The position numbers and the translations under genes were made by a program. From Akkermansiaceae bacterium UBA5020 (lineage in GTDB: Bacteria; Verrucomicrobiota; Verrucomicrobiia; Verrucomicrobiales; DEV007), in assembly GCA_002396885.1 (NCBI GenBank), contig DGXY01000019.1, positions 1 through 64,000 of the forward strand: DNA of 64,000 bases, given 5' to 3'. This document shows positions 32,081 to 40,907 of this stretch, piece after piece; positions within the stretch are counted from its first letter, which is position 1; each line of letters starts with the position of its first letter. A model generated the notes under the pieces. The model worked only from the letters and a program-made list of their open reading frames with translations, had not been told where the DNA came from and did not search any database.

Positions 32081-33352
32081 TCAACGGCTGCGGATGCCGG
32101 CCATGGAGCCAAAGATCGTGGTGATGACGCTGTAGGCCACGACCCCGACGATGGCGGCAACGATCACCAGCATGACCGTCGGAACCACGGTCGTCAATCG
32201 CGCGATGCGGACATCGAGATCCTCGTCGTATTTCGCCGCGGCCTTGGCGAAGGCCTTGCCGAGTTCGCCGGTCTGCTCGCCGATGGCGACGCGGTCGACG
32301 AGTTGCTCGGGAAAGGACCCGGTCTTTTCCATCGATCGGGCGAGGCTGGTGCCCTCGCCGACGTCGGCGACGACTTTCTCGAGACGGGAGCGGATGTAGA
32401 GGTTCGGGGTGCCTCGGGTGACGAGACGCAGTCCGTTGAGGAGCGGCACGCCGTTGGCGGCGAGATTGGCCATGGTGTGGCAGAACTGGGCGTAAAAGCG
32501 TCCGAGGATGACGGGACCGAAGGCGGGCAGCTTCATTTTATAGCCATCCCACCATTCGCGGCCCGACGGCGTCGCGATGAGGATGCGGAAGCCGACGGCG
32601 AGGGCCACGGCGATGGCGAGGATGAGCCACCACCACGCGCCCATGAAGTCGGTGAATTTGATGAGCAGCTCGGTGATGAGGGGCATCTCCGATCCTGTCT
32701 TTTCCATCATCTTGCTGAGCGAGGGCATCAACACGGTGCTGAAGACAAAAAGCAGGACCACGCCAGCGAGCATGACGGTGATCGGGTAAATCATCGCCCC
32801 GAGGGTGCGGCGCTGCAGGTTGAAGAGCTGCTTCAAGTTGACAACGAGACGGCGCAAGATCTCGGGGAGCGATCCGCTCGCCTCCCCGGCGGCGACGAGG
32901 CTGGCGTAGAGTTCGTCGAAAGAGGGCGATGCGGTGGCAAGGGCCTTGGAAAAGCGCGCTCCCTCGCGGATCTCCTCGCGCAGGCAGCCGGAGACTTCGC
33001 GGATCGAGGCGTTGGCCTGACGTTCCTGAAGGATCTTGAGGGCACGCTCGAGATTCATCCCGGCGTCGAGGAGGTCGGCGAGCTCTTCGGTGAAGAGGAC
33101 GAGCTCCTGCCGTTTCAGGCGCACCCCACGCCGCGATTTGGCGGGTCCGGTTCCTTTACCGGGCTCACCCTTGCCGACTTTGCCCGCCTTGGCGGGTTTC
33201 CCCGGCGCGGCCTCGGTGGCCTGATCGACGACGACGGGAGTGAGGGATTTGGCCTCGAGCTCGCGGTAGACCTCGGATTTGTTCCGCACCACGACGCTGC
33301 CCGAGACCTTCTTCCCGGTCGGGTCGATCGCAGTGTAGGTGAAGGCGGGCAT
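32081..33352 (-). CDS. gspF: Type II secretion inner-membrane protein GspF
   Basis: Protein of 423 residues starting at ATG 33352 (MPAFTYTAIDPTGKKVSGSV). Two T2SSF domains are visible: ELADLLDAGMNLERALKIL ... GEASGSLPEILRRLV (about residues 95-220) and FCHTMANLAANGVPLLNGLRLV ... GEQTGELGKAFAKAA (about 300-400). Three membrane segments are present. A Lys/Gly/Pro-rich linker at about residues 60-90 (KPAKAGKVGKGEPGKGTGPA) is unusual. First gene of the gspFGHIJK set; GspD and GspE are not in the window. Confidence 0.92.
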   Translation of the reverse strand: MPAFTYTAIDPTGKKVSGSVVVRNKSEVYRELEAKSLTPVVVDQATEAAPGKPAKAGKVGKGEPGKGTGPAKSRRGVRLKRQELVLFTEELADLLDAGMNLERALKILQERQANASIREVSGCLREEIREGARFSKALATASPSFDELYASLVAAGEASGSLPEILRRLVVNLKQLFNLQRRTLGAMIYPITVMLAGVVLLFVFSTVLMPSLSKMMEKTGSEMPLITELLIKFTDFMGAWWWLILAIAVALAVGFRILIATPSGREWWDGYKMKLPAFGPVILGRFYAQFCHTMANLAANGVPLLNGLRLVTRGTPNLYIRSRLEKVVADVGEGTSLARSMEKTGSFPEQLVDRVAIGEQTGELGKAFAKAAAKYDEDLDVRIARLTTVVPTVMLVIVAAIVGVVAYSVITTIFGSMAGIRSR

Positions 33353-33577
33353 GGAGAGGAGGCGGAAAGGGAAACCCCGCGGAGGCGGCGGCGTTTCCGA
33401 CCTTTTCACAGATCCCACGGCCGGGGTCAAGGGATGACTGCGGCGGATTATCGCGAGGCCGCGCCCGATTTGGTTCGAATGTTGCTTTTCCGATACCTAG
33501 ACCCAATCCTCCAGAATCATCTTGCGATCCACGCGAGCCGATTCGATGGCTAAGTGCCTCATCCACGAACGTTTCCC

Positions 33578-34978
33578 ATGGAAAACGAAACTCTCACGAC
33601 CCACCAAAAAGCGCTTCAGATCAATCTCGACCCCGTCACCTACGGGGCTTTTGCCGAGATCGGGGCGGGGCAGGAGGTGGCACGCTGGTTTTTCCGCGTC
33701 GGCGGTGCCTCGGGCACAGTGGCGAAAAGCATGTCGGCCTACGACATGCTCGTGAGTGATGCGATCTACGGTCACGCGGACCGCTATGTCTGCGAACAAC
33801 GGCTCCGCACCATGCTGGAGCACGAATGGAGCCTCCTCATCGAGCGGCTCGACGGCACCCGCGGCGATCAATCGCGCTTTTTCGTTTTCGCCAATACCGT
33901 CGCGATCCGGAACTACGCCGGCACGAACGAGGCGCACGGCTGGATGGGGATCCGTTTCCAGACCTCCCCGCGCGAGGCGCCCTCAACCGTGATCGCCCAC
34001 GTCCGCATGTGGGATCGCGAGGCCATCCTCCAGCAAGAGGCCCTCGGCATCGTCGGGGTGAACCTGATCTTCGCCGCAACCCAGCAGGGGGCCGACTCGC
34101 AGACGATTATCGCCTCGCTCGCCGATGGACTCACCACGAACCGGATCGAGGTCGACATGATCAAATTCGACGGTCATTCCTACGGGAACGTCGACAACCG
34201 GCTCATGAGTTTCCGGCTCGTCGAGCACCAGCTGACCAACGCGATCCTCTTCTCGCCCTCGGGCGTGGTCCAGCCATCGGAAATCCTGCGGAAAAAGGCG
34301 GTCCTGACGATGCGGGGCCGCTTTCACCCCTTCACCCTGACCCACGCCGATATGCTTCAGTGTGCCCGCGCCCAGTTCGCGCAGGAGCCAGCCAATGCGG
34401 GCAAGGACTTCATCACCCTCGCCGAGATCCCGCTGAACGTCCTGCAGCATGACGGCAAAACGAACGATGCGGACCTCCTCGCCCGTCTCGACGTGCTCGC
34501 CTCGCTTGGGCAGAACGCGCTGATCACGAATTACAACGACTACTTCCGCCTCAGCTCCTACTTCCATCGCTACACCCGGGAAACGGTCGGCCTTGCCCTC
34601 GGCATGACGGAACTCACCGCCCTTTTCACCGAATCGAACCACGAACATCTCGACGGCGGCATCCTCGAGGCGCTGGGACGCCTTTTCAAAAGCGGGGTCC
34701 GTCTCTACCTCTACCCGCGCCGCGATGTGGCCTCGGGCGTGCTCGTGACAGCGAAGAATTTCCAGGTCGCCCCCGGTCTGCGGGGCCTCTACGACTACCT
34801 CCTCGAAAACCGTCTCCTCATCGGTCTGGCGGGCTGGGAGGAATCGGCCGTGGGCCTCGCGACCCAGCTCGTCGAAGCCAAAATCCGCGCCGACGAACCC
34901 GGCTGGGGTGATCTTTTGCCCCCGGGGACGGCCGAGGTGCTGCGTCGACATGGGTCGTTCGGAATTTCTCAAACCTGA
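33578..34978 (+). CDS. Conserved protein of unclear function
   Basis: Protein of 466 residues starting at ATG 33578. It has no signal peptide or membrane helix. HQKALQINLDPVTYGAFAEIGAGQEVARWFFRVGG (trimmed here as a landmark at residues 7-41), KSMSAYDMLVSDAIYG, HGWMGIRFQ and RLFKSGVRLYLYPRRD are stretches I recall from a widespread family in Verrucomicrobiota and other phyla. That family is often auto-named TonB-dependent receptor or nicotinate-nucleotide adenylyltransferase; neither name is supported by this sequence. It is a cytosolic, probably enzymatic protein. Confidence 0.6.
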   Translation: MENETLTTHQKALQINLDPVTYGAFAEIGAGQEVARWFFRVGGASGTVAKSMSAYDMLVSDAIYGHADRYVCEQRLRTMLEHEWSLLIERLDGTRGDQSRFFVFANTVAIRNYAGTNEAHGWMGIRFQTSPREAPSTVIAHVRMWDREAILQQEALGIVGVNLIFAATQQGADSQTIIASLADGLTTNRIEVDMIKFDGHSYGNVDNRLMSFRLVEHQLTNAILFSPSGVVQPSEILRKKAVLTMRGRFHPFTLTHADMLQCARAQFAQEPANAGKDFITLAEIPLNVLQHDGKTNDADLLARLDVLASLGQNALITNYNDYFRLSSYFHRYTRETVGLALGMTELTALFTESNHEHLDGGILEALGRLFKSGVRLYLYPRRDVASGVLVTAKNFQVAPGLRGLYDYLLENRLLIGLAGWEESAVGLATQLVEAKIRADEPGWGDLLPPGTAEVLRRHGSFGISQT

Positions 34979-35058
34979 GAGATTTTAAATTTCGTTCGCA
35001 ATTTTTCTCGACGACCGGGGCCTCGCTGTGCATTCTCGCACTCGAAACACCCCCGAAA

Positions 35059-35901
35059 ATGAACCGTTATCTCCCCTTCCTTCCCGTTGCCATTACGGCA
35101 CTGGCAAGTTGGCTACTGGTCCAGGCGTCCGAAGAAAATCCCCGCGGGCCCTTGAAAGTCCTCCTCGTCCTCGGCGGCTGCTGTCACGATTATGAGACGC
35201 AACAAAAACTTTTGAAGGCTGGGATCGAGTCCCGGATCGATGCGGTCGTGGACATTGAATACAATCCCAGCAAGGGCACCGACGCGACCTTCCCGATCTA
35301 TGAGAAGGACGACTGGGCGAAAGGATACGATGTCGTGATCCACGACGAATGCTCGGCCTCTGTTACCGATGCGGCCTATGTGAACCGCATCCTCGCCGCT
35401 CACCGCGACGGGGTGCCTGCGGTGAACCTGCATTGTGGCATGCACAGCTATCGCTGGGGCAACTTCAAGGAATCGGTCAAGACCGGCGACGACAATGCGG
35501 GTTGGTATGAGATGATCGGGGTCCAGTCGACGGGCCATGGCCCGCAGTCGCCCATCACGATCACCTTCACCGATCCGGCCCATGCGGTCACCAAAGGTCT
35601 CGCGGGATGGACGACGATCAACGAGGAGCTTTACAACAACGTCCAGATCTTCGACACGGCAAAACCTCTCGCCACCGGCAAGCAGGTGCAGATGCCCAAG
35701 GTGAAGAAGGGTGACACGCCCGATCCGAACGCCAAGGGCACCGAAGTCGAGGCGGTCGTGGCTTGGACGAATCACTACGGGCCGAACAAGACCCGGATTT
35801 TCAGCACGACGATCGGTCATAACAACGAAACGGTCGCGGACGACCGCTACCTCGAACTCGTCACCCGCGGGATCCTGTGGGCGACGGGGCGGAAGGAGTG
35901 A
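35059..35901 (+). CDS. Secreted ThuA domain protein
   Basis: Protein of 280 residues with signal peptide MNRYLPFLPVAITALASWLLVQA. The ThuA (glutamine-amidotransferase-like) core shows KVLLVLGGCCHDYETQQ, DVVIHDECSASV, VNLHCGMHSYRW and TWTTIN-like GWTTINEELYNN. ThuA domain proteins are common in Verrucomicrobiota and Planctomycetota and are linked to sugar metabolism, but the reaction is not established. It converges with the EEP gene across 8 nt. Confidence 0.88.
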   Translation: MNRYLPFLPVAITALASWLLVQASEENPRGPLKVLLVLGGCCHDYETQQKLLKAGIESRIDAVVDIEYNPSKGTDATFPIYEKDDWAKGYDVVIHDECSASVTDAAYVNRILAAHRDGVPAVNLHCGMHSYRWGNFKESVKTGDDNAGWYEMIGVQSTGHGPQSPITITFTDPAHAVTKGLAGWTTINEELYNNVQIFDTAKPLATGKQVQMPKVKKGDTPDPNAKGTEVEAVVAWTNHYGPNKTRIFSTTIGHNNETVADDRYLELVTRGILWATGRKE

Positions 35902-35909
35902 GACCAGCC

Positions 35910-36710
35910 TCACTCCTTAACCTTCAGCACCGCAAAGACCGGCCGATGATCCGAGGCCATGGCTTCGGGAATCACGTGGGTCTCGACGACCTCGAAAGGA
36001 TCGCCCTGCCGGTAGAAAATGTAGTCGATCCGTGAGTTCGGTTCTTTCGAAGGCACGGTCGGGGCGGACCCCGCATCGATCGCATTCGTCCACTTGGAAA
36101 GCAACGCCTTCATCGGCTCGGAGTCGGGCACGGCGTTGATGTCTCCCGCGAGAATCGTCGGGATCTTCTCATGCTCCGTGGCGAGGTAACGATTGACCGC
36201 CTCGGCTTCGGCAACGCGGTCTGCCTCGACATTGTGCTGAAAGTGGGTGCTCACGAAGCGGACTTCTCCGCCACCCGGGGCCTTCACTGTCACCGCGACA
36301 AACCCGCGCGGGTAGGTGGTCAGTTCGGGAGTCGCCTCGGTGTAAGGCAAAGGCTGGATCCAGACGCGGCTGACAGGCAACTTGGTAAGCACGGCGTTGC
36401 CGAAAAGCCCGCCTTCGAAGTGCTGGGTGGGTCCGTAGTAGACGTCGAGCCCCGTCAGCTTGCCGAGTTCCTCCGCCTGATGGACCTGCCCTGACCGACG
36501 CACCATCACGTCGACTTCCTGCAGGGCGACGAGATCTGGATTGACCGCCTTGATCACCGCGGCGAGACGCTTGAGATCGTAGACGCCGTCGTTCCCTTGT
36601 CCATAGTGGATGTTGTAGCAGAGGATACGCAGTTCCCCGCCACCGGCGAAGGCGGGAGAAAGGCCGAAGAGGGTCGTGACCATCAGAAGAAGAGAGAGTC
36701 GGTGGTTCAT
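35910..36710 (-). CDS. Secreted endonuclease/exonuclease/phosphatase family protein
   Basis: Protein of 266 residues with signal peptide (MNHRLSLLLMVTTLFGLSPAFA). The EEP fold motifs are complete: CYNIHYGQG, VALQEVDVMV (Glu metal ligand), ILAGDINAVPDSEP (Asp/Asn) and MASDHRPVFAVL (catalytic Asp-His). Exported members usually hydrolyse phosphodiesters of lipids or nucleotides rather than genomic DNA. Confidence 0.92.
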   Translation of the reverse strand: MNHRLSLLLMVTTLFGLSPAFAGGGELRILCYNIHYGQGNDGVYDLKRLAAVIKAVNPDLVALQEVDVMVRRSGQVHQAEELGKLTGLDVYYGPTQHFEGGLFGNAVLTKLPVSRVWIQPLPYTEATPELTTYPRGFVAVTVKAPGGGEVRFVSTHFQHNVEADRVAEAEAVNRYLATEHEKIPTILAGDINAVPDSEPMKALLSKWTNAIDAGSAPTVPSKEPNSRIDYIFYRQGDPFEVVETHVIPEAMASDHRPVFAVLKVKE

Positions 36711-36789
36711 CCCCCATGCTTTCGCATCGCTTGAAACAACGGAAGCCGAAATCGTCCGCGATCGGGGACGCGATGCCGTCACAACCACC

Positions 36790-37233
36790 TCACCTGAGCA
36801 CGAGCGGGATCGTCATGGCGAAATCGGCATCGCCGATCTTGAAAGAACAGGCCGTGAAATCCGGCTTTCCTTTCGGGATCTCGGTGATCACCGAAAAGGC
36901 GAGAGGTTCCTTCGGTATGCCCAGGAAATTCCGGTCGAGTTCGCCGTTGCCGTTGAGATCTTGGATCACGGCAATCGCATAGGTTCCGGGCTTGAGCCCT
37001 TCGATCGTCGTGTTGACGTCGTCGGTCGAAGTGACGGGAATCTTCGGGGAGATCGGGAGCGGTTCGTCGGTGAAGGAAGCCTCCGAATCGTAGATTCCGA
37101 TGAGCAGGTTTCCCTTCGCACCCGGAATGTTGGTAACCGTAACCGTTAGGGCGTAGCCCTTCTCCTGCGCCAGACCGGAACGAGCCGCGAAGACGGAAAG
37201 CAAAAGGGTCAGGAGAGTCAAAGCCAGCTTCAT
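36790..37233 (-). CDS. Secreted DUF2141 protein
   Basis: Protein of 147 residues with a signal peptide (MKLALTLLTLLLSVFAARSGLAQ). The mature part LTVTVTNIPGAKGNLLIGIYDSEASF, the GLKPGTYAIAVIQDLNGNGELDRNFLG stretch and EPLAFS are diagnostic of DUF2141, a small beta-sandwich-like exported domain of unknown role. TATTGA lies 6 nt before the ATG, matching the leaderless pattern seen elsewhere. Confidence 0.9.
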   Translation of the reverse strand: MKLALTLLTLLLSVFAARSGLAQEKGYALTVTVTNIPGAKGNLLIGIYDSEASFTDEPLPISPKIPVTSTDDVNTTIEGLKPGTYAIAVIQDLNGNGELDRNFLGIPKEPLAFSVITEIPKGKPDFTACSFKIGDADFAMTIPLVLR

Positions 37234-37322
37234 GGATTTTCAATACGACCTTCGCGCCGATCCGGCACCATTCAACCCCCGGCCGAAAACGAATTTTCGG
37301 GTGCCACCGCGCAAATTGGGGA

Positions 37323-37351
37323 TTGTCGAGCCGTGCGTTTCCCGATACGAT
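37323..37351 (+). promoter_or_regulatory. Promoter candidate of the 37360 operon
   Basis: TTGTCG (37323-37328), 17-nt spacer, TACGAT (37346-37351), then 8 nt to ATG 37360. A hairpin CCGAAAA / TTTTCGG with a CGAA loop lies at 37283-37300 between this promoter and the divergent DUF2141 gene and may be an operator. Confidence 0.45.
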
Positions 37352-37359
37352 CCGCGCCA

Positions 37360-38385
37360 ATGAACCCCCGCTACGCCCTCCTCGCTCTCGTGTTAAGTCT
37401 CACCGCCCTGACCGTGAAAGGCGACGAGCTCACTGTCGAGCAGATCCAGTCTCTCAAGGCCCGGCTCAAATCGCTCAAGGACAACCTCAGTTCCCATATC
37501 ACGAGCCGCAACGTCTCGGCGGGACAGGCTTTTGCGGCAGCAGCAGCGGATCCCCGGGCCGCCATTGAACTTTACCTGAACTGTGTCAAAACGGTCGAGT
37601 ATGATCGCGAAGGCCGCCCCGAAACCGATTTCCGCGCCTGGCGCGATGGTCAGGAGGACCGCCTCAAGGATCCCCAGTTCATCACCTCGCTCCAGCAACA
37701 ACTCCGCTACCTCATGCTCAGCTGCCAGGCCGCCGAGTCCGAGGACAAAGCCCAGATCTTCGGCGCGCTGATGTCCTACGTGGACTCACTGAGCAGCCTC
37801 ACGGAGATGCCGAGCGGACCCGTCACCCAGTCGGTCGCCAACTCCGTTTTCGCCAAGGCCTACTTTTTGGACCGCCTTCTCGGCAAAGCCGAAAACTGGG
37901 AGCCAACACCCATCAACATCGCCGGGATCTACAGCCGCACGATCATGCCCTACCTACGCGAAAAAGATCCCGCTTCGCTCATGAACGCTTGGGACAAGCG
38001 CATCGAGCAACAGGCCCGGCTCGTCACCATGCTCGAAGAAAAGAAGGAGGAAGAACTCCGCGGCCTGAATCGAGACGAAGAGCGCCGCGCGCGCAACAAC
38101 CAGACCAATCAGGGCGGTGCGGTCGGCGAACACTCCAAGGAGGAGTTCACCCAGAAGACCCTGCCACAACTCCAATGGGGCAAACTGAAAGACATGTTCC
38201 AGTATGTCGATCAGGTCAATGGAGCCAAACTCATGCTCGATTTCGTCGAGGCGAATCTGAAGCACGAGCTCGGCGAGCAGTTTTATGCGGAGTTCGAGGA
38301 ACTCGTCACCTCCGCCCAGGGCGTCGGCTCGTCCCGCAAGCCAGGCACTCTCGCGCCCGGTGAAAGCAACATCCCCGCGCAGTAA
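37360..38385 (+). CDS. Secreted helical protein of unknown function
   Basis: Protein of 341 residues starting at ATG 37360; signal peptide MNPRYALLALVLSLTALTVKG. The mature part is mostly alpha-helical and charged (VEQIQSLKARLKSLKDNLSSH, EEKKEEELRGLNRDEERRA). It contains ALMSYVDSLSSLTEMPSGP and YFLDRLLGKAENWEPTPINIAGIY. No domain recognised. It is first in a run of five same-strand genes for exported proteins (37.4-45.4 kb), 10 nt before the peroxiredoxin-thioredoxin gene. Confidence 0.7.
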   Translation: MNPRYALLALVLSLTALTVKGDELTVEQIQSLKARLKSLKDNLSSHITSRNVSAGQAFAAAAADPRAAIELYLNCVKTVEYDREGRPETDFRAWRDGQEDRLKDPQFITSLQQQLRYLMLSCQAAESEDKAQIFGALMSYVDSLSSLTEMPSGPVTQSVANSVFAKAYFLDRLLGKAENWEPTPINIAGIYSRTIMPYLREKDPASLMNAWDKRIEQQARLVTMLEEKKEEELRGLNRDEERRARNNQTNQGGAVGEHSKEEFTQKTLPQLQWGKLKDMFQYVDQVNGAKLMLDFVEANLKHELGEQFYAEFEELVTSAQGVGSSRKPGTLAPGESNIPAQ

Positions 38386-38395
38386 GCCGCCGCAG

Positions 38396-39562
38396 ATGAA
38401 ACCCTTTCTCCTTGTGATCCTCGCCGCACTCTCCGGCGTCGCCACCCACGCCGCAGACAATCCGGTGAAGACCCTCGAGATCGGAGCCTCAGCGCCCGAT
38501 TTCAACCTTCCTGGCGTCGATGGCAAACCCCACCGGCTCGCCGACTATGCCGATGCCGAAATCCTCGCGATCCTCTTTCTCTGCAACCACTGCCCCAGCG
38601 CGCAGGGGGCCGAGTCGCGGGTGAAGGCCCTCGTCGAGACCTATCGCGACAAGGGACTCCAACTCATCGCCATCTCGCCGAACGATCCCAAATCCGTCCG
38701 CCTCAATGAACTCGGTTACTCGCTCTACGGCGATACGCTCGAAGAGATGAAACTCCACGCCGCGCGCTACGAGTTCACCTTTCCCTACCTCTACGACGGC
38801 GAGACCCAGGCCACCGCCCTTGCCTATGGTGCCGTGGCGACGCCGCACCTCTTCCTCTTCGACCGCGAGCGGAAGCTCCGCTACACCGGCCGTCTCGACG
38901 ACTCCCGCTACGGCGATCCTGCCACGATTGAAAAACACGACGCCCGCGAGGCGATCGAGGCCCTCCTCGCTGGCAAACCCATTGCCGAGCCCGTCACGCG
39001 TGCCCATGGATGCTCCACGAAGTGGGCCGAAAAGCGGCACCTCGTCGAGGAATTCAACGCCAAGTTCCTCGCCAAGGAAGTGACTGTCGAAAGGATCGAC
39101 CAAGCCGGTATCGCCGGCCTGCGGAAGAATGCCTCTGACAAATACCGCATCATCAACCTTTGGGCGACCTGGTGTGGTCCCTGCCTCGCCGAGATGCCGC
39201 ACCTTGTCGAGATCGGCCGCCAGTTCGAAACGCGCGACGTCGAACTGATCACGATCAGCACGGATGATCCGAAAGCGATCGAGAAGGTCGGCACCCTCGC
39301 GAAACGCTTTCATGCCGCGATGCCCGATCTCGTCGCTGCCTCCGTCGCCGAAGAAGGACGCCGCACCAACAACTACCTTTTCGTCGGCAGCACCGACTCC
39401 CTCGCCGAGGCCCTCGATCCGGAATGGCAGGGCACCCTGCCCCATACCCTCGTCGTCGCGCCCGGTGGCGAAATTCTCCACCGCTTTTCAGGCGAAGTCG
39501 ATCCGACCGAGCTCCGCGAGGCCCTCGTCGGGACTCTCGGCCGCTGGTATTCTCCCGAATAA
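38396..39562 (+). CDS. Secreted tandem peroxiredoxin-like and thioredoxin-like protein
   Basis: Protein of 388 residues with signal peptide MKPFLLVILAALSGVATHA. Domain 1 (about residues 28-200) is a redoxin: GASAPDFNLPGVDGKPHRL, then FLCNHCPSAQGAESR with a single reactive Cys, and ATPHLFLFDRERKLRYTG. Domain 2 (about 215-385) is thioredoxin/TlpA-like: INLWATWCGPCLAEMPHL with a CxxC pair. Exported fusions of this kind would move reducing equivalents or repair thiols outside the cytoplasm. It lies 9 nt before the next gene. Confidence 0.85.
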   Translation: MKPFLLVILAALSGVATHAADNPVKTLEIGASAPDFNLPGVDGKPHRLADYADAEILAILFLCNHCPSAQGAESRVKALVETYRDKGLQLIAISPNDPKSVRLNELGYSLYGDTLEEMKLHAARYEFTFPYLYDGETQATALAYGAVATPHLFLFDRERKLRYTGRLDDSRYGDPATIEKHDAREAIEALLAGKPIAEPVTRAHGCSTKWAEKRHLVEEFNAKFLAKEVTVERIDQAGIAGLRKNASDKYRIINLWATWCGPCLAEMPHLVEIGRQFETRDVELITISTDDPKAIEKVGTLAKRFHAAMPDLVAASVAEEGRRTNNYLFVGSTDSLAEALDPEWQGTLPHTLVVAPGGEILHRFSGEVDPTELREALVGTLGRWYSPE

Positions 39563-39571
39563 ACCTCCGCC

Positions 39572-40768
39572 ATGAAAGCCGTCGCCCGAATCTCCATCGC
39601 AGGACTGATCATTGGATGGCTACCTTCAGCAACGTGGATCTCCGCGCAGGAAACGCCGGCCGCGAAACCCAAGCCCGCCTTCCAATACCAGTCCGGGGAG
39701 ATCGCCGTGCCCGCCGCGAGCGCCGATGAGCCCCGCGTCGCGGCCTTTGGTCCCGAAACGGTTCGGGCGGCCCGCCAATACCTCGAGGACGGCGCCCTCT
39801 CATGGGTCCGCGAAAAGTCCTGCATCAACTGCCACACCACCGGCCCCTATCTCAGCGAACGTCCCGCCCTTTCCGATCTCCTCGGGCCACCCAATCCCGA
39901 GGTCCTCGCCGATTTCGCCGATTCCATCCCCGAAGGGCCCGCCAAGGAAGCCGATAAAAACGGACATCGTTACGTCTCCGGATCGTGGACCGCGGTCTGG
40001 TGCGCCCTCGGGCTCGCCGAATGGGATCAACACGTCAGCGGGAAGACCTCGCCCGACACCGACCACGCCCTCCGCCAGATGATGAGCCGCCAGTCGCCCG
40101 ATGGTTCCTTCGTCAGCTATGGCGAAGTCGAGATTCCCCACATCACCACCGATTTTGAATTGAGCCTGCAGGCCGCCCGCGCCCTCACCGCCGCCCCAGG
40201 ATGGCTCGAGACGCTCGAGCCCGGGGAAACGAGCGACCGCATCGCGAAGCTGAAATCCTGGCTCAGAACGGCAGCCCCGAAAAACGATTTCGACCGCATC
40301 CTCCGGCTGCAGCTCGCGCACGACTTGCCCGAGCTCGTCACCAAAGCGGAGAAGGAAACCGCCCTCGCCCTGCTGACCTCGCTCCAACACGAGGACGGCG
40401 GCTGGTCGACCCGCGATTTCTCGGCTGTGGCCGACTGGCATTATGAAATGAGCGACACCGTCGTGAAACTGCTCGCCTCGCTCCCCGACGCCGCCAATCC
40501 CGAGAGCGATCCCTACCTCACCGCCCTCGCCATCGTTCTGATGCGCCAGAGCGGCGTAACCGCAGACGATCCCCGCATCCGGCGCGGCCTCACCTGGCTG
40601 AAACGCGAGCAACGCGTCTCGGGACGCTGGTGGATGCACTCCCTCTACCGGGGCAACTACCACTACATCACCTACATCGCCACCGCCCAGGCCCTCAAGG
40701 CGCTGGCCCTTTGCGATGAGCTGCCCGATGTGCGACCCGCCGTCGCCGGAGTCGAGAAGCCGCGCTGA
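39572..40768 (+). CDS. Exported protein with c-type haem motif and squalene-cyclase-like toroid domain
   Basis: Protein of 398 residues with a signal peptide ending near ISAQ. SCINCHTTGPYL (about residue 88) is a CxxCH haem-binding motif. The rest is rich in Trp-containing alpha-helical repeats such as WTAVWCALGLAEWD, QSPDGSFVSYGEVEIPH, LQHEDGGWSTRDFS and LKREQRVSGRWWMHSLY. These resemble the QW-type repeats of the terpenoid cyclase/prenyltransferase alpha-toroid. The combination suggests a periplasmic haem protein that binds a substrate in the toroid. No cyclase DxDD motif was seen. Confidence 0.7.
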   Translation: MKAVARISIAGLIIGWLPSATWISAQETPAAKPKPAFQYQSGEIAVPAASADEPRVAAFGPETVRAARQYLEDGALSWVREKSCINCHTTGPYLSERPALSDLLGPPNPEVLADFADSIPEGPAKEADKNGHRYVSGSWTAVWCALGLAEWDQHVSGKTSPDTDHALRQMMSRQSPDGSFVSYGEVEIPHITTDFELSLQAARALTAAPGWLETLEPGETSDRIAKLKSWLRTAAPKNDFDRILRLQLAHDLPELVTKAEKETALALLTSLQHEDGGWSTRDFSAVADWHYEMSDTVVKLLASLPDAANPESDPYLTALAIVLMRQSGVTADDPRIRRGLTWLKREQRVSGRWWMHSLYRGNYHYITYIATAQALKALALCDELPDVRPAVAGVEKPR

Positions 40769-40855
40769 GCATGGCCGACCCCAGAGAGTTCAGCCACCTA
40801 TCCGACCCTCTTCGTTGTCCGACAATCGCGATTCTTACGGGCTCTTTTGCGTCTT

Positions 40856-40883
40856 TTGGCAGATTCCGATCCGGGCGTATCCT
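40856..40883 (+). promoter_or_regulatory. Promoter candidate of the PSCyt1 gene
   Basis: TTGGCA (40856-40861), 16-nt spacer, TATCCT (40878-40883); ATG codons follow at 40893 and 40908. Confidence 0.35.
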
Positions 40884-40907
40884 TTCATATTGATGCTGTC
40901 CTGTTTC

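Noticed and set aside
31424..33553. 709-codon plus-strand open frame across gspF, gspG and gspH
   Set aside because: Shadow of the gsp operon, whose minus-strand products have prepilin and T2SSF motifs.
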